Shown here in pieces: positions 51,741-64,000 of a stretch of 64,000 nt of DNA. The stretch covers positions 930,001-994,000 of the forward strand of contig CM062386.1 of assembly GCA_031310005.1 (NCBI GenBank). The letters are read 5' to 3'. A program made the translations under genes and the position numbers. Source of the stretch: Dactylellina haptotyla (Eukaryota; Ascomycota; Orbiliomycetes; Orbiliales; Orbiliaceae). The notes below the pieces were generated by a model that saw only the letters and a program-made list of their open reading frames with translations, had not been told where the DNA came from and searched no databases. Within the stretch, counting starts at the first letter, position 1, and the number at the start of each line of letters is the position of its first letter.

Positions 51741-54232
51741 TTGACTGATTATGATCTGAACGTGAGCGCGAGAAAAAGTACGTCAGCAAACGAGAGTTCC
51801 CCCTTTAAGAAAAGACGGATAAGAAGAGCGAGAGGGCATTGGGGGCAGATGGGGGGGAAGGGAGTTACATTAATAACGAGACTCGTAGACGAAAGGATAA
51901 TGCAGATGGCGTAAATGGGGTTGGTGATGGATGGAAACAGAGGATGGAAGGAGGAGGAATTGGGAGAGGATGGAGATGGGTAGACGTGGTAGGTAGAATG
52001 TGGTGGGATTTTAATTTGGCTTGGTTTTTGGGGGCAGCAGCAGCACACCCGCAGCACAGCAAACCACCAAACCCGCTTAGTCTGCTTTTGGGGAGAGCCG
52101 GGCGGAGAGGGGAAGTTGCCAGCAGCACAGCAGCCAGTCAGACACGAGAGCTGGCCCGGGAAAAACGAATGTGATCGCGGAGAGGGAGACGAGGAAGAAG
52201 AAATATTATATGTCCTAGCGCGGAGGGAGAGCGAGGAAGGAGTGGTAGCAGGTGTAGCTGTCTGGAGCTTCGAGGACGAAGATATCAATCCACATCACGA
52301 GCCGGCCGCAAGATGATAGATATATTTAAGCATCCTCCGTCGACTCGACCTCAGATGTGATATCCGTCTCTATCGCCATCGAGTCCATCTGCAGCTTCTC
52401 ACGCCCCGGGTCTCGCGAGCCCGTCTTTCCTCTTCACCTCTCGCGAGCAGCTTACCGAACAGGCAACGGAAGCCTACGCTTTCGGAGCACAGTGGAGCCG
52501 CCAGCTAACTCCAGTAGACGCCACTCCAGACGAAACGGATACGTCCACCCCTCCCCCGTTGCTGGCAAGTGCACCCAAAAGGCGTGGAATAAAAGAGCTT
52601 AAACCAATCGCCACCTCGGCCTCGAACCGGAATAGCCAGATTGGAATATCACGACAGACCTGATACATCCTGAAGCTCTGCACCTTTTCCGTGCTTGTGT
52701 TTTCCTCATCCAGACCGCCCTCGTACTTGCCGCCATACCCCCCAAGAAAACGACCCTGGAGGGAACGGAAGGAAACGCACAGAAACAGAAGAAAAGCAAG
52801 AAAACCCGCACGCAAAAGTGGAGCTCGTGTACTACTTACCGATGAAAAAAAAAGAACCGTGAAGTATAAAAATGCGAAGAATGCGGGTAGCTTTGAATGT
52901 TCAAAAGAAACAAAACGAAAAGCCGGTTTGTTTGTTGAGAAAGTTTGTTAAAAGGGAAAAGAAAAAGCCGTGAGCTTTGCTGATTTCTTGGCTGATGATA
53001 TATATTATCTATATATACCTTCAGCTCACGCAACCACCGAAGCGAGCTTTTATTTCCTTTAGGGCTGACAAAAAAAGATTGTCGACGAAGAGAAGTCTAT
53101 AAAAAGTAAAAATTGTTGGGTTGGAACGAATCGAAAGGTGGTTTTATGTTTTTTTTGTGCTTTTGTGGGAGTTTTATATCGCAGAAGTGACCGGGGACTG
53201 AATCGTGAGAGTTGAATTTACGAAGCTGTGTTATCCGATGGCCTTTCAAAGGGAATTCTTTCGATACCGCGTCGTTCAGATGAAGATTTTATACAGTTTG
53301 GAAGTTCGAGATCGAGGACGGGGAAGCTCTAGGTTGATATAAGATTACGGACCCTCTCCACGACAGCTTTCTGTCCGGCCTAGAAAGCCAAAGCCATAAC
53401 CGACTGCAGCTCATGTCATCGCCAGGCGGTAGCCGAATCTACGAAAGCTTCTTGCGTCGACCGGGAGGCGGGCTAACTGAGAGTTTCACCCCCGGATATT
53501 GCACATTCCCAAGTTAGGCTTTCATCGCACAGAAAGAATCATCACCAGGTTCCATATTCTGCGGGTGCGTTCAAAAGAGGCCCAGAAGGGCAATCCATAG
53601 CTCCGGCAAATATGGCAACAAAAGCCTGCAAAAGCCTGCAAAAGGCACCCAGCAGCTTAGTCGGCGGCGGGGCAATTAACGTATTGCCGGAGCTCGAGCT
53701 CGAGCAAACATGTTTTGGCCGTAGGGCTGGTACGTAAGTTGAGACTCGCCTAAGCTCTGCTGTTGCTCAGGTACTTTGGGTGCACGCGTAAGCCAACCCT
53801 TCTGCCTTGTACCTCCACTCACCAAAGCGCAGAAAAGCCCTCCCCAACCCTCTCTCACCTCGTGGCTTGGCGGACCCTTTTCGTGACCATCAACCAAGAC
53901 CGGATGATGCAAAAATAGGCTACAGTATTCGACTTCAGATGAAAAGCTTTTTCTTGGTTTGGTAAAATGCGGTTTTGGGTTACAGAGTTTCGAAGGATAC
54001 GCACAACGGCCAAGATGGGATATGCACCTATCCGAACCTCCCCGCAGAAACCCATCTGCTTCTAGAACTCGATTCAACAGGCCGAATCCTTGGCTTCCCT
54101 CATCTATCTCAAACTGCTGGATATGAGCTTAAGTTGGATATGAGATGAGCCTCATGCCATTTTACAACCCTCCCAAAATATACACATAGACGCTTCATAA
54201 AAACATAAAAACAAAGCACCATACGAAATAGC
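51741..54232. other. Upstream of actin and spacer to HIS3, 2.5 kb
   Basis: The first 600 bases are the actin leader and promoter (C/T-rich on the minus strand). A plus-strand stretch at 52361-52663 is open for 100 codons, with protein-like sequence but no ATG (see findings). The remainder is AT-rich, with open frames under 135 codons that I do not recognise. The right end is the 3' flank of HIS3. Confidence 0.5.
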
Positions 54233-55066
54233 TCACAGACACCCCTTTGTACTCGGCACATCGTTCCCTCCGGTCCTCGTCGTCGCCTCGCGGATCGCAA
54301 TCGCCAAAGCCTTAAACGCCGACTCGGCCCTGTGATGATCGTTCTTCCCCCTCAAACAGTCAACGTGCATCGTGATCCCCGCGGCCTGCGCGAAGCTCTC
54401 CAGCAGATGCGGGATCATCTCGCAGCTCAGGTCTCCAATCTTCTCCCGCTTCAGGTCCAGTTCGATCACGGAGTACGGTCTGTTCGAAAGGTCGACGACG
54501 GCGCGTGAGAGGGCCTATACAGTAAATTCTCTTATAAGCATATATTCTTCGCTGCTTCAGTAAAACTGTGTGACTATTATTTGAAGTATACCTCGTCCAG
54601 CGGGGCGTAACCGTGTCCGAACCGCTTGTACCCTCTAATCGGTCCCAATGCCTGCTTGAACGCCATGCCTAGTGCGATTGCCGAATCTTCAGACGTATGA
54701 TGATCGTCAACTGCATCATAAATATTAGTAGCTGCTCTCCTCCCTTCAATATAAAATAGCAGTATTAAAGAACGTACTATGTAAATCGCCGTTGCAAACC
54801 ATCTCCAAACTCCACCCGGCATGCTTCGCCAGCGCATGGAACATGTGGTCTAGAAACCCAATGCCGGTGCTTATACTCTGCACATTCCCTCCCGAAACCT
54901 GGCTCGCATGGCCGGTGGAGACCTGTTCGCCATCTTGAACCTGTAAGTTTGCGGTCTCGGTCTCGTTCTCATCGGGCAGGGAGCCGCCGTCGAGCGAGAG
55001 CTTGATTTTGATTTTGGTCTCGTTGGTGTCCCTGTTCAAGGTTGCGTAACGGCGTGTGGAGGCCAT
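54233..55066 (-). CDS. HIS3: Imidazoleglycerol-phosphate dehydratase
   Basis: Three exons, 55066-54778, 54710-54592 and 54514-54233, give 229 residues. It carries out the sixth step of histidine synthesis, converting imidazole glycerol phosphate to imidazole acetol phosphate. Metal-binding motifs of this manganese enzyme are intact: [12 protein letters not shown] (71-82), DDHHTSED (98-105) and [12 protein letters not shown] (195-206). The duplicated half-fold is also visible. A polar insertion (about 27-60) near the N-terminus is longer than in yeast but typical of filamentous fungi. The gene follows THR1 on the same strand with 388 bases between. Monofunctional, as in all fungi. Confidence 0.96.
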
Positions 55067-55454
55067 TTTTTCCCAATTGGCGAAAATCGGTATGCTGCGA
55101 AGAAGAAGAGGAGGTACTGGATCGGTAGGGCGGAAAACAGATGATACCTGTTTCGCAGCAGAGGAAACTTTTTATATATCGGACGAAGGCGGCGTGCGTT
55201 GCATCATAGCCAGTTGAGGTCCGTCTATCGGCGCTCGCTTAGGCCTGCTCGCCCTGCAAAACATTGCGCATCGTTCTCAATACGATTGATACAATTGGCC
55301 AGTAAATGGTCGCCGTCGAATATATAATGTACACATAGAAAATATTCAGAGCGTGAGAAAAAGAAGAAGAAGAAGAAGAAGAAGAAAAAAGTGGATTCGT
55401 GATCATTCTCTATTGTATATATCTAAAGAATAGGTACGTCGTGTGTGTGCTACT
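55067..55454. other. Spacer between THR1 end and HIS3 start
   Basis: 388 bases that must hold the THR1 3' end and the HIS3 promoter. Contains an AAG repeat (55358-55386). I found no exact TGACTCA (Gcn4/Cpc1) site. Confidence 0.5.
55358..55386. repeat. (AAG)n microsatellite
   Basis: About nine AAG units in the spacer between THR1 and HIS3. Confidence 0.85.
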
Positions 55455-56808
55455 TTACACGTCCAAAACTTGAGCCCCGTCCTGCACGGGCTCCAGCACC
55501 TTCCAGATACAATGCACACCTTCCTTTGCGAATCGCGCTAATATCTCGTCCGCTATGCTCTGGAAGTTCTCCGTTGCGAGCGCCAGGATGGTAGGACCGG
55601 CGCCTGAAAGGCAGATTCCGAGAAGGCCGGGGTGGGAGTTTGGCGTCATCGATGTCAGGATGTCTGGGAGCGCGGGTATCTAAATAGGCATCATTGGTTA
55701 GCATTGGTGCATTCGTATATGTAAATCGAAGGATTGAATACGAACCAGAGTCTTCCTGTATGGTTGGTGGACCTTATCCTGCATGGCCTGGTATATGAGT
55801 TCAGGGTCTGGAGGCGACCTGGTCAGTGCTGTCGTGAGCACCGCCAATCGCTGTAAATTAAAGATCTATAGAAAATTATAAGCACATCACCCCGGCGTGG
55901 TAAAGAGAAAGACAGAACCTACCAAATCCTTCTTCGAATATTCCGTGGGTAACACCCCTCTGGCTGTCGCCGTAGCTACCTCGAAGTCCGGAATGATGGC
56001 AATGGCTTTGATCTCCTTCGCCCACCCGAACCTGATGTGGTGACCGATACCGGTTGGCGGCTCTGGTGGTCTCAAACCGGTGTCCAGCCCGCCAGCTGGT
56101 TCCGGTAGCACCTCGCTCAACGGGATCTCTTTCCTCTCGGCGTCTTTGGGGTCCAATTCTCTCAGATACGACCCGACAAAGCCGCCCATCATCGTGGCGG
56201 TGACATTGTCTGGGTGCCGCTCGATCATAAGGGTGTAATCCATCATGCGGTCCTTGGAGAGTCCCAATTGACCCACGGCGTTTCCGAGCATCACGCCCGC
56301 AACGACAGCAGCACCGGAGGAACCCAATCCCCTGCCCAACGGGATGTCATTGTTGATGTGGACGTGGGTTCCGGCGGGGAAATCGAGGATTTCGTGGCAT
56401 TTGAGGACGTAGAGGGCGGTGCGGGTGATGAGGTTGTGGTCGGGCTTGAGGGGCACTTTACCGACCCCGTCACCCTCGTAGGTGATTGTGCAGTTGTGTT
56501 CGGCGGAGGGGTTCTCGTCGGTGAAGGTGACGGTCAGGGTGAGGTAGATGGAGAGGGCGAGGCCGACGACATCGAAGCCGGGACCTTTGGGGGCGCTCTC
56601 AGACGAGAGTTAGTTTTCTTTTTAGTTCTTCCTGGTGCCGCGGGGGGGTACTGGAGAGAGAGAGAGAAAGAGCCGGGCGAACCTATGTTTGCAGAGGAAC
56701 AGGGCACCTCTTTACGATAATAATATTAGTAATTTTGACGATATTGTATGTGCGAAGAGGAGGGAGAAACGGCGTACTGATCTTGAAGGGCTTGAGCGGG
56801 GCGGCCAT
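55455..56808 (-). CDS. THR1: Homoserine kinase
   Basis: Five exons, 56808-56778, 56709-56683, 56584-55923, 55865-55746 and 55679-55455, give 354 residues. It is a GHMP kinase that phosphorylates homoserine for threonine synthesis. Exon 2 is only 27 bases and encodes the conserved VPCSSANI, which exon 3 completes as GPGFDVVG (residues 12-27). The ATP-binding GHMP motif PLGRGLGSSGAA lies at 101-112, and the C-terminal LSGAGPTIL motif closes the active site. A simpler reading without the microexon would lose the SSANIGPGFD motif, so this exon is required. The first intron donor is GTACGC, weaker than most here. Divergent from ADE5,7. Confidence 0.94.
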
Positions 56809-60000
<3,192 letters not shown>

Positions 60001-60280
60001 ATATCGTACGATGATCGGCTTTTTGAGGGTTTAAGGATTTACATAGAAGGGAAGGATGGTGAAGGGTGTTAAAAGTTATTGTGTTAATTAGCATCGTCGT
60101 GTACATAAAAATATTATTGATACCTATTATATCGGAAAGAAGCAACTGATATCTCCATGAACGCGAAGGTCGAGAGTGATGCTCTGCGTTGATAGACTCA
60201 AAATCCAACACGGAGGCTGATTGGTGCCCGCAGTCAAACCGGGCTTATGAGACTCGTTTTGAGTGCGAAGAATGATGTCA

Positions 60281-60372
60281 GCTGCTGTGGTCTAGCGGTA
60301 TGATGTTCGTTTCCCACTGAGTGTATAACTCGGAACTTGCGGACGATCCGGGTTCGACTCCCGGCGGCAGCA
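60281..60372 (+). tRNA. tRNA-Gly(CCC) with intron
   Basis: The acceptor stem GCTGCTG pairs with CGGCAGC (one G-U), discriminator A. The T arm is CCGGG-TTCGACT-CCCGG with a good B box, and the D arm contains TGGTCTAGCGG. The anticodon stem TTCGT/GCGGA encloses TT-CCC-A, so the anticodon is CCC (60313-60315). An intron of 21 bases (about 60317-60337) follows position 37, and its GGAA can pair with the anticodon, as usual for pre-tRNAs. The mature length is 71 bases, the normal length for glycine tRNAs. T5 and T6 runs downstream fit Pol III termination. Confidence 0.92.
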
Positions 60373-60386
60373 TCCTCGGATCTATC

Positions 60387-60401
60387 TTTTTGTAATTTTT
60401 T
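60387..60401 (+). terminator. Pol III terminator of the tRNA
   Basis: T5 at 60387-60391 and T6 at 60396-60401, beginning 15 bases after the tRNA end. Confidence 0.8.
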
Positions 60402-60670
60402 GTTCACTGTTCTTTCAGGTGGTACAGGCTTTTATTTGGGTCGTTGGACTTGCAGTTGGGAGTCGCGTTGCAGTTTTGACATATTGCATCTTTTATCTTC
60501 CGGATATGGAGGACCTTTGGAAAAATACAATCGTGTGGGTGTGCATACATACATACGTACGTACATGATGTCTTTGGTTGAACCCTCCTAGGAAACCTAA
60601 AGGAATGAATATATATATTTGCTAATATCGGTGACTTCCATCTGAGTTTACGTCTATGACCGTTAGAATA

Positions 60671-62207
60671 TCAAGATATTAGTACATCCATATCAGCTAA
60701 TTCAGTATACATCCAGCTATCATCTTTCCATTCTACGGGAGGAATCCGTAAATCTATTGAAGGATATAGGTATGCAATATCCTCGTACCATCCATTGTTG
60801 ACAAGATCGAATCGATAACGATACATTGCCATTGCTCCAATTTTTCGATATGACATGAACTTAGATACGAATTTAGGCTGGCAGATCCCCAAGCTGATGA
60901 TATGCCCAACGAGTTTAGGAATATTGAAGTAGAGTAATAAGGTTGGGGTTGTATGGTCCAGCTCCATGTCATCGGCAATATATGTTCTTGGATTAAAAAG
61001 CCGTTTCCAAGTTCCAGGGGCGGTTCTGCTACCCATCAAAGCCGGGAGACTATTCATACTGGTAAAAGATGGGAATTTGGTGGTCTTCCCCCGACCATCC
61101 GGCACGTTCCAGAAGCGGAAAATCCCCATTGTTGCAAAATTATAATTTTCTAAACTATCAGCAGCTTTGGAGGCTTTGGGTAGGTCAGTGTGGCGTATCA
61201 AATCGTCTAATTCATAGGTCATACGATGGATCCAAAAAAACTTCTGGTTTTCATACATAGGATTCCTTAGTTGCTTTATCACAGACTTCTTACTCCAGTA
61301 AACCGTGAAGTCTTTCTCATTATCCCGGAACGGTCCATGATAAACCAAGGACCCCCACAGTGTCACTTCGAATAAATGTCCCATAACTGTATCCGCCACC
61401 CAAAGTGTAGACTGATTCGACGGTATGGGCCCCTCGTGCTTCGTCTTCCCGTCACTTTTAAGAACATATGTCTTCTTAAACACGCAGAAGAAACCATCTT
61501 TTTCGGAGTCACCATTACCTCTAAGGTAATTGTCGATTACGTAGGGGGGTATAATTTGCGGGCTCTCCTCTGCGACAAAGTTCGGTTTTGGTGGCGGTTC
61601 CCGTTGGGCTTGAGGTTGTGTAAACCGCGGAGGCCCTGAACTTCGACGGGGAGGAACTGGTCTATCGAATCGCGGATCGATGTCGCCGTATATATCGTCC
61701 TCGTCCTCTACAGCCGGCGACCTTGGGCCGCGTGTGTACTCCCTTTCTCTGCGTGGACGTGGTGGCTGCTGCGCAGGCGGGTTACTTCTGTATCTATTCG
61801 CATCTAATCCTCCTAGCTCTGGTAAATCGTTGGTCATATTGTCGAAGCTACTGAAGCTCGAGGCCCTGTTTCGTTACAGAATAATTTAGTTGATCGATCG
61901 ATTGATATAATATTACCTTCTATGAAAAAGAAAATGAATGTATGTAATTTCTAACCTTATGCTACTGCGGCTGTACGCGTTATCCATGTTTTCCAGCCCT
62001 GAGCGTTCTTTCGCTGCGTTTTCAACAATAGTGCGCGAGGACTCTAAATTTACGTTTTCGAGTCTTTCGAATGGATAAATAGAGATATATTTCAACCGTA
62101 CGGTTAGAGATATGTTGCTAGACTTTGGCTTATTGATATGTATCCGTCTGTTTCTTAAGGAGGTTAACTCACAGCGGATTGGCAGCGAAGGGTGCGAAAT
62201 GCTCCAT
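60671..62207 (-). CDS. Unrecognised 463-residue protein
   Basis: Three exons, 62207-62173, 62117-61956 and 61865-60671, agree in phase and give 463 residues. I do not recognise it. The N-terminal 180 residues are mostly polar and proline/arginine-rich (PPAQQPPRPRRERE), with an acidic DEDDIYGDID patch, and are probably disordered. From about residue 175 to the end it looks like one folded domain rich in aromatic residues: PPYVIDNYLRG, KTYVLKSDGKTKHEG, ADTVMGHLFEVTLWGSLVYHGP, FFWIHRMTYELDDL, and later LLLYFNIPKLVGHIISLG and WYEDIAYLYPSIDLRIPP. No signal peptide, clear membrane span or known motif was seen. The start was chosen because the 35-base first exon joins in phase to the next. Confidence 0.7.
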
Positions 62208-63398
62208 TACGGGATAAGATCGTAGGAATAGTGGTGATTATTGATATACCTCAAGATCTGAAGAGCACTAGTAGCCTGGTACCTAGCGAGAGTACTTGGG
62301 GGCAATGGCTAATACGTAGACACCAGGGAGGGGTTGATGTAGTGTAGTCCAGTATTGTATTGAGATATCCCACAGGTGAAGCTCAAGCCGTAAGGAACGT
62401 AGTTTGGTTCGAGACGATGTCGATATATCTAGATCCTAATATCCAAGGCAAGAACGTGATATCGGACCAACGAGCTCTTGCAAGCTTGGGTGATTTAACA
62501 GAATCTCATATCAGTTTTGCGCCTGATATTGGTTTACGAGAAAACCTGATATTGATATTGGGACAGCAAGTGCTACAAATGCGGGGAGGCTAAGATCCTG
62601 CATGAATACAAGTACCAACACATAGCCAGATCGTAAATATGACAGCCTCGTCGCTCTTGCTAAAACGGTAGGAACCTTCGCTTTTATAACTTCGGCCTTA
62701 CGATGGATCTCCCAGGTTTGTGATTCATTGGACAGATATAAATACCAAAAATAAATTTGCATATTCTTCCCAAGACAAAGGCTATAGCAACTGCTGCTTT
62801 CCATAATAGAAATATATATCGAGAATTCCCGTCTCAACAAGTTAACAGCCGTACGTATCATTAAAAGATCTTTCTGTAAATTTATGTAAGGTACATTTAA
62901 AGGTTCCGGATAGAAACTGGAGAAGAAAAACAAAAAGAGGTACAGCACTACCACGAAGAAGAAGAAAACGAGGAAGAATGCCATCAAAAAAAGACAACCA
63001 CAAAGGAGAGTTAAGAAACAAGGTAAATATAAAAAGAAATCCATGCAATCCTCAAGCATACACCAGCATGTAATACCAACATCAATAAAAATGTAAAAGC
63101 GGCATTGAATTTTTTCCATTAATACACTTTAGTAGTAGTAGTTGTAGTAAAAAGAGATGTAAAAAGAAAACCATTTTCTTCCAAACCAAAAAAAGCGACT
63201 GTTTTAAAACCAAAGGGGTGACGCTGACACTGTATTCTTTGAGGCTAAACCCGCCAACTGCATAACAAGGGAAGACTGGAAAATGTCGCCGTTTATGTGG
63301 ATCGTGATGATGATAATGTTGAATGAAAATAGGAATAGAACGGAGGGAGGTCAATGCTTCGGGTGGTGTTCCAAATTAACAAGGGATTTTGCTATGCT
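62208..63398. other. Intergenic, 1.2 kb
   Basis: Upstream of the unrecognised gene and the 3' flank of the partial gene at the right edge. A minus-strand frame of 202 codons (63119-62511, ATG start) is phenylalanine/leucine-rich in its first part because of purine-rich plus-strand runs; it is not supported as a gene. Confidence 0.5.
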
Positions 63399-64000
63399 CT
63401 ATTTATCTTTCCCTAGATCGACGTCTTCTAATGTGTCGGCTAGGGAGTTGGCATCCTTACTCGCATCCTTGGATTTAACCGATTCTGGAGCCTTTGATGT
63501 AGTGGGTGTACTGATGAGATCAGATAGATCTTCGATATCGTCCTTCTTCTTTGTGACGCTATTGTCAATGGTCAACGGCGGCGGTGTCTCTGTACTTCTC
63601 GAGGATTGTAAACTTGTTCTAGCGGGCGTTAGGATTGTTGGGGTGTTGGGTCCGGAAGCAGTCGCGGAGGTCGGCATCTCCTCGATAGCCTTGCCAATCG
63701 GTCTGACAGCTCGGGGGGCATGGATAGGGGAGAGGGTTTTTGAGGGCATCGGTTCGCGAGATCCATCCGGTCGTACAATTGGGGAAAGGCCGATCATGGG
63801 GGAGCTAGGCGAGGCCGTTCCAGGACCAGGTCGTGGCCCGACGGGTCCATTGCCCGTAGCGAGATGGGGGGGTGGGCCCGGCCGCCTTCTCATGTGTGGT
63901 GGGATCTTTCTACCATACTTCTTGTCCGTTCGCAGTCGCAGGATATCCAAATACCCAGGCTCAACTTTTGTTGTCTTTAATTCGCGGAGTTTGAGCTCGC
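63399..64000 (-). CDS. Partial gene, C-terminal part of a proline/serine-rich protein
   Basis: The frame is open from the stop at 63399 to the window edge (about 200 codons), so the start lies beyond 64000. The visible part begins ELKLRELKTTKVEPGYLDIL, helical and charged, followed by RTDKKYGRKIPPHMRRRPGPPP. Then comes a low-complexity tail rich in P, S, T and G with several SP/TP pairs, ending in an acidic SLADTLEDVDLGKDK. The tail looks disordered and possibly phosphorylated. I cannot name the family from this portion. Confidence 0.75.
   Translation of the reverse strand, partial: ELKLRELKTTKVEPGYLDILRLRTDKKYGRKIPPHMRRRPGPPPHLATGNGPVGPRPGPGTASPSSPMIGLSPIVRPDGSREPMPSKTLSPIHAPRAVRPIGKAIEEMPTSATASGPNTPTILTPARTSLQSSRSTETPPPLTIDNSVTKKKDDIEDLSDLISTPTTSKAPESVKSKDASKDANSLADTLEDVDLGKDK

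Noticed and set aside
62511-63119. Minus-strand frame of 202 codons with ATG
   Set aside because: First half is phenylalanine/leucine-rich owing to AAG-type runs on the plus strand; no membrane-protein family motif and no supporting context.

Overview
This window is nuclear DNA of a filamentous ascomycete, most likely an early-branching Pezizomycotina such as Pezizomycetes or Orbiliomycetes; the genus cannot be read from the sequence. The evidence is genes broken by many short introns (mostly 50-150 bases, GTAAGT-like donors, CTAAC-like branch points), a fungal ADE5,7 fusion, fungus-restricted families (DUF2015, DUF2423, SAT4-type membrane proteins, a serine-rich membrane protein, a yapsin-like protease) and long AT-rich or pyrimidine-rich spacers. 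I see no transposon, virus-like element or CRISPR array. Exon joins were found by matching donors, acceptors, reading phase and family length; all are predictions.

Layout. 0-8 kb: a DUF2015 protein and a DUF2423 nucleolar-type protein with a 1.3-kb intron. 7-15.5 kb: a gene-poor spacer. 15.5-26.7 kb: a PIAS/Siz SUMO ligase, the CAAX protease RCE1, TRAPP subunit TRS33, malate dehydrogenase, and an RFC clamp-loader subunit. 29-41 kb: a GPI-type aspartyl protease, a SAT4/PTH11-like membrane protein, ribosomal protein eL28 and a serine-rich membrane protein. 43-52 kb: TIM8, a SUR1-type sphingolipid mannosyltransferase, the divergent pair CWC21/RMP1, and actin. 54-60 kb: HIS3, THR1 and ADE5,7 side by side. 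60-64 kb: an intron-bearing tRNA-Gly(CCC), an unrecognised 463-residue protein, and the 3' part of a gene leaving the window.

The most interesting signals concern splicing. The malate dehydrogenase stop codon sits inside a good intron donor: retaining that 81-base intron ends the protein in SK, while removing it ends the protein in SKL, a canonical peroxisomal targeting signal. One gene could therefore supply both cytosolic and peroxisomal enzyme. In the actin gene the first 59 coding bases are cut into five exons of 7, 14, 22, 12 and 4 bases; only with all of them, including the 4-base exon, does the gene give the exact 375-residue actin. Small internal exons also occur in eL28 (24 bases) and THR1 (27 bases). 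The DUF2423 gene has a long intron whose first part continues the reading frame of exon 1 for about 160 codons, suggesting an alternative C-terminus.

HIS3, THR1 and ADE5,7 bring histidine, threonine and purine synthesis together within 6 kb, and CWC21 and RMP1 (spliceosome and RNase MRP) share a 265-base divergent promoter. Otherwise the genes are ordinary housekeeping neighbours with no operon-like order.
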